This document shows positions 56,368 to 64,000 of a stretch of DNA of 64,000 nucleotides, piece by piece. The notes below the pieces were generated by a model. That model searched no databases. It saw nothing but the letters and a program-made list of their open reading frames with translations, and had not been told where the DNA came from. Origin of the DNA: Ochotona curzoniae (taxonomy: Eukaryota > Chordata > Mammalia > Lagomorpha > Ochotonidae); the NCBI RefSeq assembly GCF_017591425.1, contig NW_024467119.1, forward strand, positions 27,439,001 to 27,503,000. The letters run 5' to 3'. A program made the position numbers and the translations under genes. The first letter of the stretch is position 1. Every line of letters begins with the position of its first letter.

Positions 56368-57060
56368 TTGCTTGGTTTCCTCATATCTTGGCACTGAGGA
56401 CAGAGCTTTCTTTTGTATAAATTCACTGTGTAGTTGTGTTTCATTTTGTCATGATCTCAGCTATTCTTGCAAATACTCGATTACCACATTTATTAAAATA
56501 AGCAGGAAGTCTCCCGGTATTTAAACTACACAGCACTCCACAAGGTGGTTACCTACATTCTTGGATGATGATGGCACCATGAACCCTTGTTCTTTGCGCA
56601 AGTGAGACCGTGGAAGTGGGCCAGGCATCACGGAATCTGAAAATCGTTTCCATGTTTAGGAGCCCAGAGCATGTATAGAGAGTCTCATAATCAACTCTTC
56701 TCAAGTAACAGTTTGTGTTATGGCTAGAAACTTTCAAACACTTCTCACCAAATTGTGTTCACATGGGCAGGCATTTACATCATGCAATCCAATCACCACT
56801 GCCTGGTTTGAAATCTCAGCAGCCAGGGATGATCACAAACCGATTGAACCACCGCTTCCTGCCTTCGCAGCAGCACCTTGTTCCTATCCATCACTTCCCT
56901 CTCGAAAGAGGGAATCTTTGCTGCTTTGTTTGGATATGATTTTGAAAGTTGGTATTTTTCACCACCTCAGAAGTAGAAATTTGAATCACCCTTTTGATAT
57001 TAAATGACAGGACCAGTCTTCAAAAGAGACTATGCTTTCCCTCCATGTTTAAAAACGTTG
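56368..57060. other. Unassigned sequence downstream of the retrocopy
   Basis: Read on the minus strand this could include 3' UTR of the VKORC1L1 copy, but I cannot delimit it. A frame of 95 codons on the plus strand overlaps another and has no domain. Confidence 0.35.
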
Positions 57061-57203
57061 TGTTTTGTAATGGAAATCTAGCTCCTTGGGTAGGTTTTAA
57101 ACCAAGGGAATAAAAAAAGCAAAAAACAAAAAAAGCTGCAAAATAAACTTAATGGGACAAAAGGGGCTTGAGCTGGTCAGTCAGGAGTTCATCAAGGCCA
57201 TCG
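57061..57203 (-). pseudogene. Probable 3' UTR of the VKORC1L1 retrocopy
   Basis: Immediately after the stop, the minus strand reads 'tgatgaactcctgactgacc' and 'ttaagtttattttgcagc', followed by a T-rich run. That this is parental 3' UTR is inference from position. No poly(A) tail (T-run on the plus strand) is identifiable to mark the insertion end. Confidence 0.4.
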
Positions 57204-57510
57204 TCAGTCCTGTCTGGGTGGCAGCTGTCGCTTCCAGGCCTCATTCAAGTAAACTAGTCGTTTGAAGTTGATAATGATAAGAATGAAGTTCAGCACGTAT
57301 GTACTGACGCAGAGGATGCAAAACTCCTTCAGCACAAAGTACAAAATATAGGCCAGGTACAACGACCCTACGACAGACACAATGGAGGCTGTCATGAGGA
57401 TCAAAGCCGCCACTGCACTCGCTGTCATGCCAAGTAATAACAGTTAGGATATAAAATATAAGTCCAAAGATACTGTTTGGCTGGTTTAACACACCAGCTT
57501 TTCCACAATA
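57204..57510 (-). pseudogene. VKORC1L1 processed pseudogene, 5'-truncated and frameshifted
   Basis: The parent gene encodes vitamin K epoxide reductase complex subunit 1-like 1, an ER four-helix membrane enzyme that reduces vitamin K epoxide. Here the minus strand keeps about 74 open codons starting [12 protein letters not shown]. They include helix residues [13 protein letters not shown], the redox CXXC as CILC, the TYV motif typical of the L1 paralogue (TYA in VKORC1) and an NEAWKRQL ending with a stop at 57204-57206. Upstream, VLNQPNSIFGLIFYIL-like sequence is present in a different frame because one extra base lies at about 57436-57440. A further one-base loss occurs near 57500. The exon 2/exon 3 junction, after the QLLLG position, is crossed without an intron, so this is a retrocopy. 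The N-terminal ~90 residues with the first cysteine pair are missing. Not functional as an enzyme. Confidence 0.85.
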
Positions 57511-58850
57511 GACACTTTCCCTGAGAATCTTAAACTGATTTCTTAAAATCCTGTAAATTAGAAGGGGCCCTCTCTATTTTCTGCGTCGATCTTCATTTTG
57601 AATGTGGATACAAAAAAAAAAAGGTATGCCAAGCCAATGAAAGACAAGCTTTACCTTTACTTTGAAGATGTTTCTGAAATAAAATGTAACCCCAGCCCCA
57701 TGCCCTCAAATGTAAAGTGAGCAGCCATTGCTAGTAATTCTTTAATGTGCATAAAGTCAATTTCAGGTATAACAGATGTGATCATGACATGAAACTATTT
57801 TGGAATAGATGCTGTATTGAATATTGCCATGTTTATAATATGTACTATGTTTTTAGCTGATGGATTTAAACATGTAGGTTCAACTAGAATCCATTTTTTT
57901 GTGATATTTGTAAATAAAGGTAGAAATATTGGATCCATCCCTGCAGAACTTCCTGTACGGTTTAGTTGAAGCATAGCGATGAAGTGAATTCAGCTCAGTG
58001 TTGACTGATGAAATAGTGAAAAAGTGGTAAGCCCCAACAGAGCCTCTTGCAAAAGACGCTGGCAGCCATGGGTGCAGCAGCGACACCAGAAACCTTAGGG
58101 CGGTCAGTTCCCTTTCATCTCCATCCTCTGAAAGAAGAAACTGAATTTGACCATTCAAGTCAAGTTTGTGTGAAGGTATAAAACTGGATGAATTCTAAAA
58201 CCTTACACAGAATGAATTGTGTGACCAGACCTCCAAGTCCAAGACCTTTGGGACACTGATATAGGAAGTGGGTATATTTCTTTGGAGAAACACTGGAAAT
58301 ATTCAAATGGCATTTTGCAGTGAAGCCTCTTAAGTGTAGTTGAATTTTCACAGATATTTTTCTTCATGTTGGTGCCAGTCAACCCAACAGTGCTGGGACT
58401 TGGAAGTGGCCAGTATAAGCTCATTGCTCGAGGAGGATTGCCTTTCAGTCATGCTGCGGTGTTGTCCCTCCTTGTTCCTGCACTAACTAGATCTCTGGTT
58501 TGTTTCAGAGTCAGATATTGGATCTGTGAGCTTTAGGGCTGACATGCTGCTCAGTTTACTTAATCGGGAGAAATACTACTGGTACAAACAGAAGTAAAAT
58601 CTGCTCCTTCTGTAACTACACAGATGCAGTCAGAATTTCTAATGATGATTTGAATAAACCCCAGTGAAATTGTAAAACAAACAAACAAACAAAACCAAGG
58701 GACCACAAAAAGTAAGGCCATGAGGGCAAGTTGTTTCCAGCTGTGCTTAGAAGTACCACCGGGACTTCGGAGGGCCATGCCAGCAATGAGAAGATACTGG
58801 TGAATATTTCATGACCAAATTTCAGCCCCAAGTCCCACTTGCATCCATCC
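57511..58850. other. Unassigned sequence, several open minus-strand frames
   Basis: Four minus-strand frames of 63-92 codons (57880-58158, 58160-58351, 58203-58424, 58560-58778) occur next to the retrocopy, but none resembles VKORC1L1 exon 1 or any family I know. There is an A11 run at 57611-57621 and an (ACAA)n-like run at 58672-58692, both sense on the plus strand. Confidence 0.35.
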
Positions 58851-59440
58851 CCATTTCAACCAGGAAGGCTTTACCTTCTAGCACAGATTTATCTTAAAAT
58901 TACCAAATCTCAGGAACTTTCCCTTGCATAGATCATTTTAAGATCCCATGTAATGTATTTTAAAAGCCCCTTAAGTTTTGCATGTGTAAAAGAAAAAAAA
59001 TTGATTATCCTGCTTCTTTTCATTCTAACTTTCTGTCAGAAGGTCCAAGTTTGGCGGTAGGATGTTTAGAGAGAGGGCATTAGGAAGAAACCTGGGCCTA
59101 GAATGTGTTTAGTGAGATGTGCATATGAACATTATAGTTACGTCTCCGTATAACTGAGTAACTGACACCTACCCCATTATGGGGAAGGCCTCAAGGAAAG
59201 CTCCCATCACCCTCTGGGGCAACTCACCTTGCATCATCACAAGGCAAAGGTGGAGGACCAGAGATGGTGTAAAGCGATGAAGACATGCTATGAAAGGCCT
59301 CACTGCACAAAGGCAGAAGTTAATTTCTGTAAAATGTGTTCAAGCATCAGACACAGAACAACTTAAATAGGCCTTTAGTTCTCACCTATGTTTGGTCTCA
59401 CCTGAGCCCTACTTATATAAGTGGTAAGAAGGAGAAAGAA
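58851..59440. other. Unassigned sequence
   Basis: No gene or recognised repeat. Confidence 0.4.
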
Positions 59441-59490
59441 ACATACATATATACATGTATACATATATATTCATATATATATTTATATGA
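59441..59490. repeat. (TA)/(ACATAT) low-complexity tract
   Basis: 'acatacatatatacatgtat' and following atat words, about 50 bases. Confidence 0.9.
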
Positions 59491-61565
59491 AACATAAAAA
59501 TAAAGCAAGGAAAAGAATTAGACTGAACTTTAAAATACTATGGTCAGAAAAATGGCATATTGCTATCGTCAACTATTTTATAGCAGTGATATGAAATATG
59601 CCAAATGTCAGCTTAATTACTAACATAACTGAACTGTATTAGTCATTACTAGCATAACTGAACTATATACCAACAAAATTTGTCTATTGGAACTTGCAGA
59701 ATGGGGATTAAAACACGACAAATGAATCTTTCAGTATTTCTGATTTTCTCCTGACACTCTATATTAATTGGACTTCTCAGTGCAGACATGCTAAGTACTA
59801 TCTGATGCTCCCATTGTTTCAATTGATTAATATTGTTTCCAATATTATAACATTCACAATTCAAAACCATTCTCGAATGTAAAATTATATAAACTTGAAC
59901 TTCAAGTAGCAGAATATATACGCCTTTGTTTTTAGAGCATTTGGTCAATATCTTTTGCACATTTTAAGTATTTTTTTTAGCCCATTAAAGTGTAGAATTT
60001 ATCCCTTAGAATAAAAATAAATCGCTGAAATTCTATGAAGTCAGAAGAGAAACGCTCTGCTTCTATGGACATATTATTTTTTTGTTAAATTATTTAAATA
60101 TTTTGAGTGAATATATTATTGTAAAATAAATTCATATTAAAAAATTTTGGAAAAACATAATACTTTCTAAGAAATTACCCCATCGTCTTTCTTCATTTTG
60201 ATGTTGCACAGATTCCAACAGGCCTTGAACTTATAGAACTAGCTGTAACTCGCAACAATAATCTCATCAGCATCCCTTTCCCCATGCTTGGCTTTTAATT
60301 CCTGCAGCTGACTCCAATCCATCTTCTGAATGGCCATCAAGCTAATCAACTTTGAACTTTGATGCTGGCCCTCTACCCTCAGAAGCAACGAATTTGAATT
60401 TGGCAACCACTTCTATTATCAACTGCACAGGGCAGGCACTTTTCATTAGGAATTAGCAGTCACTTCTGCTTTTTCCCAGTTGTTTCTCCTGTGAGATGAT
60501 TTATCCCAGGGGCGACTGTGCATTCAACATTTACCCCTCCCTTTCCCACGTTACATTTTACTAACCATCCCGCTTCTTGTGAACACTTAGCCCGTTAATC
60601 TGACAAACTTAAAAGCTATTTAAAAGAAACAAGCTATATATGAAAGCGATTTTTGAGGACAGCAAAACTGAAAACTGCATTTTCACATGAAAGAATGCAA
60701 ACTGGATAGGATAAAATATAAACAGTTAACAAAGGTATACATTTGCAATATGAGGATTAGGAATTTCTGCTACAAATGTTTTCTAGGGCCCAATAATTTA
60801 TTGGGTTAACACTAAATTAACTATATATATATATATATTCATACTATTTCTTGATGGTGAATAAAACAGAAATAATTTGCTCTGGGACTCAGTCCCATTC
60901 ATACGCATGAAAGTCCTAAACAGATAAGAAAATTCAAGGACCACCTGAATAACACTATTGTCACAAAAACAAATAAAAAAGAAACTTGTAACCATACAAA
61001 TCTAGTGACAATATTGTGTAGTAATGGTTTTATATGTTTCTCAGACTCATTTTAGTTAAATTGAACAATATTGCTATTCGGACATTTGTGTTTTCATGAT
61101 CTTTAATTGTAGGGAAGAACACAGATACAACTCATTTACAGACTTGGACTCCTCAGGAACTTACATTGTATGCAAAATAACAACCAAAACAGGAAATTAT
61201 ATATTGCACTTGTAGCCAGCCTTTAAGTTGAAATCAGCCACAGAATTGGAGGTTAAAGCATGAAAAATAAACTTTCTAAATGAGAAACTATTAAAACCAG
61301 GTTAACACTTGTGAACTTAAACGGGACTGCAGAGGCTGCAATCAAACAGATGTTCTCCCGGCAGGGGAGAGGCCCTGCAGCTAATTCCCAGGTAACATGA
61401 ACGTCTGATTGAGTTCCAGTCATAGACAAGCCAAAATCAACTGAACCTTACTGAGTGAACTTTACTTGTTAGGGCCACAGTAGAAAGAATGATTAGGGAT
61501 CCCATTGCTTTGCCTCTGCCTTCCTGCAGAGAATCCCCAAGGGAATATAAGGTGCCTTCTTAAAA
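59491..61565. other. Unassigned, non-repetitive-looking sequence
   Basis: About 2 kb without recognised repeats apart from (AT)8 at about 60822-60838. 60180-60620 has mixed composition and no decayed-repeat signature, which makes it a possible conserved non-coding segment, unproven. Confidence 0.4.
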
Positions 61566-61868
61566 TAAGCAAAAAGATTTATTTATTTTTATTGGAAATT
61601 CGGATTTACAGGAAGAGAGACAGAGAGAACAACTTCTTGCCCACTGATTCACTCCCTGAGCGGCCAGGGCTGAGCTTACCCAAAGCTAGGAGCCAGGAGT
61701 GTTTTCCAGTTTCCCACGTGGACGCAAGGTCCCAAGGCTTTGGGCCATCTCAGTCCACACGCAGGGAGCTGAATTGGAAGTGCAGCAGCCAGAACATGAA
61801 CCGGCATGCCATAGGATGCCAGCACATGCAAGGCAAGGACTTTAGTCACTAGCTACCATGCCAGGCCC
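61566..61868 (-). mobile_element. CSINE, antisense, full length
   Basis: 'agatttatttatttttattg', 'gcccactgattcactccctg', 'agcggccagggctgagctta', 'ttgggccatctcagtccaca' and 'agctaccatgccaggccc' give the antisense order. An imperfect target duplication (aaggtgccttct / aagtgccttcct) flanks it. The 115-codon frame across it is an artefact. Confidence 0.9.
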
Positions 61869-61969
61869 ACGAAGTGCCTTCCTATTTCACTATCATACCA
61901 GTCAGTATCGGGCTTTCTTTCGATTTTCAATGAGATGTTCTTTACCTTTTTTTCTGAATATTTTGCCTT

Positions 61970-62095
61970 ACTTTATTTATACAAAATAAACAAACATCAT
62001 GTTTCACAGTACACATTTAGGAGGATAGTCATTCTTATGTTTTCAACATGAGAGATAATCATACAGAAATCTTGTTTAAATCTGTCTCAACGCAT
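61970..62095 (-). mobile_element. Possible L1 3' end, antisense
   Basis: 'tttatacaaaataaacaaac', 'atcatgtttcacagtacaca' and 'tttaggaggatagtcattct' resemble the antisense L1 3' end at 50150. Short and diverged. Confidence 0.35.
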
Positions 62096-62935
62096 GTACT
62101 CATTCTGAAAGAAAAAAAAGAAAAGAAAAAAAAATTGTAACAAGATTCAGGCAACTATTTTCTGAGTTTAAATCCTCAGTTTAAGCAGCAAAATGAACTT
62201 CAAGCTTTCTGCCAGACTGATCCTTTTAGTAAACACACCACATTGTTGTTAACAGGGACTCCAAACAGTCTCATTAGTCATATGAAGCTATACATTTGAT
62301 AACAAAATAAAAAAGGCTTGTCCAAGATGTGGTTACTTGCAAATTTGCCATCTGCTTTGCAAAGCTGCTACTGACACAGGATGTGCCTGCTGAAAAAATC
62401 TTTTTGCCAAAGGTGTGCAGGAGGCGTGCAGAAAAGAAGTCCGTGTGCAGGATTGTCGGAGGGGACACAGAGTGGAAAGCTGATGACCAAGGACTCCAAG
62501 TTCAGTTTGAGTTGACACTCACTTTTTCTTGTGTGTGTATGTGTTGCTCACCTTCTTTCATTTCAGCAACGCATCGTTGAGAAGGTTTATGTAATGACTG
62601 CACAAGGACACACAGATCCCAACTGCTTAGATTGCTTTTCCTCCTCATGAAAATTTTCATGCCTCCTATACTAACGCAAAGATTACATTAACAGGGATTC
62701 AAGAACACATCTGATGTTATAAATGAATGTATGCTCAAAAATCATCACAAACTATTTACACACATTAAATGTGACTTTAAAAAAAAAGAATTTCAGTGCA
62801 CTAATGATCATTCCATAAAGTTGGGAATGTAATTGTAAAATAAAATATATCATGCATGCATTACTACTCAAAATATTATTTACTACATTTACAATAGAAT
62901 TGCAAAAAAAATGAGCTTTTCACAGACTTACCACT
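62096..62935. other. Unassigned sequence
   Basis: An 83-codon frame at 62329-62580 overlaps opposite-strand frames and has no domain. No recognised repeat. Confidence 0.4.
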
Positions 62936-62949
62936 ATTCCTTGTTTCTT

Positions 62950-63283
62950 TTTTTTTTTAAAGATTTATTTTTTTTATTATTTTTTTATTGGAAAGGCGGA
63001 TACACAGAGAGGAGAGACAGAGAGGAAGATCTTCCATCCGATGATTCACTCCCCAAGTGAGCGCAATGGCCGATACTATGCCGATCCAAACCCAGGAGCC
63101 TCTTCCGGGTCTCCCACACGGGTGCAGGGTCCCAAAGCTTTGTGCTGTCCTCAACTGCTTTCCCGGGCCACAGGCAGGGAGCTGGAAGGGAAGCGGGGCT
63201 GCTTGGATAGAACCGGCGCCCATATGGGATCCCGGGTGTGCAAGGCGAGGACCTTAACCACTTGTGCCACCACGCCAGGCCCG
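62950..63283 (-). mobile_element. CSINE, antisense, full length, young
   Basis: T-rich antisense tail, 'ttattggaaaggcggataca', 'tcttccatccgatgattcac', 'ccgggccacaggcagggagc', 'gaaccggcgcccatatggga' and 'accacgccaggcccg'. Flanked by a perfect 14-base target-site duplication, attccttgtttctt, at 62936-62949 and 63284-63297. This is the least diverged copy in the window. Confidence 0.96.
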
Positions 63284-63297
63284 ATTCCTTGTTTCTT

Positions 63298-64000
63298 AAT
63301 TTTACTGTTGTAATGTTAAATTTGCAGCAAAGATCAAATGAGAAAAACATACATATACAAATTGAACCCTTTGAAAATATAGGCAGTTATGCACACAGAT
63401 TTACATCAGGAAAGTTCTATGGTAGCAGAAGCCTGATCATCTTCCTCAATACTTAAAATTCCTATGTGGCCTCACTCCCTTTGGTTTAACTGTTACTACT
63501 CAAAGAATACTTGAAATACATACATAGATAGATAGATAGATACACAGATAGATACATAGATACATAGAGACATAGATAGATATAGATGGATTGATTTTTA
63601 AAGCAAGGTTTGTGTCCAATCTCCTTGAACAGAATAACTGGTTGATGTTGGGAGGGAAATGCCCTAGTGAGACAGGGCCTGTAAAAAGTAACTTTCATGA
63701 TGGAGTGCGGGCACAGGGATTAAACCCAGAGTTTGGGAACACCATCTGATCAAGCATCTAGATCAAGACATAATACTGAATGACAGGAATCATGGACAAA
63801 GCTCAAACCCTCCCCATTCTATCTTTCCTGCTATAGCCACCAGAGGAGGGCAGCTGTAATAACCAATCTCACCCCCACCTCATAAAGCAGAGCAATTAAC
63901 TCAGAGCAGATACCCAATAAAATTTCATAGATATTTCTGTTGCAGTTCTGTATGTAAGCTATAGAGTGAATGATTATATTGACTCATTCACACTGCTTTC
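63298..64000. other. Unassigned sequence with a (TAGA)n tract
   Basis: No gene. The (TAGA)n-like tract is listed separately. Confidence 0.4.
63518..63590. repeat. Degenerate (GATA)n tract
   Basis: 'atagatagatagatagatac' with acat/acag interruptions over about 70 bases. The serine-tyrosine-leucine repeats in the antisense frame are its artefact. Confidence 0.95.

Noticed and set aside
1..64000. CRISPR arrays, operons, phage or defence systems, rRNA/tRNA/snRNA genes
   Set aside because: Sequence is mammalian; no regularly spaced direct repeats with spacers, and I saw no U6, 5S, 7SK, Y RNA or intact tRNA sequence apart from tRNA-derived SINEs.

Overview
This is mammalian nuclear DNA, AT-rich and almost entirely non-coding. 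The diagnostic signal is more than twenty copies of the tRNA-derived lagomorph SINE family (C-repeat/CSINE). They start near gggcccagc, carry 'catatgggcgccggttctaa', 'gcctgggaaagcag', 'tcctggctcctggct' and 'gaagatcttcctctctgtct', and end in 'tgacttTccaataaaataaa'. The last form, rather than the rabbit-like (AAAT)n tail, points to a pika (Ochotona), although I cannot prove the species. Nothing bacterial, viral-like or operon-like is present.

No intact protein-coding gene was found. The long open frames are chance frames or lie inside repeats. The only recognisable gene-derived sequence is a 5'-truncated, frameshifted, intronless copy of VKORC1L1 on the minus strand at 57.20-57.51 kb. One small exon-like segment with good splice signals (29910-29976) is open in all three frames but matches nothing I recognise, so the window could be intronic or intergenic.

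Layout: 0-9 kb holds old L1 pieces, an AT-rich microsatellite-like tract, an RFX-type X-box palindrome (8402-8414) and an MLT1-like LTR. 10-20 kb has many CSINEs, two L1 regions (one with a lineage-specific L1 3' end nested inside it, one carrying a striking double palindrome at 16445-16576) and a (GT)n. 20.4-23.0 kb is a GC-richer degenerate minisatellite-like block. Its reverse-complement relative lies at 51.05-52.6 kb. 25.6-27.9 kb is a rearranged L1, followed by a MaLR LTR at 28.55 kb. 32-40 kb contains MIR, an L2 split by a CSINE, (GT)n and a candidate ERV LTR. 42-56 kb is CSINE- and L1-rich. 56-64 kb holds the VKORC1L1 retrocopy and two more well-preserved CSINEs.

The observations most worth checking are: (1) a template-switch-like double inverted duplication in an L1; (2) the unnamed minisatellite-bearing repeat, found in opposite orientations 30 kb apart; and (3) a ~45-bp module ('ccctaatcaactatgtaaa') that recurs three times after unrelated or differently oriented upstream sequence, suggesting the 3' end of an unrecognised retroelement.
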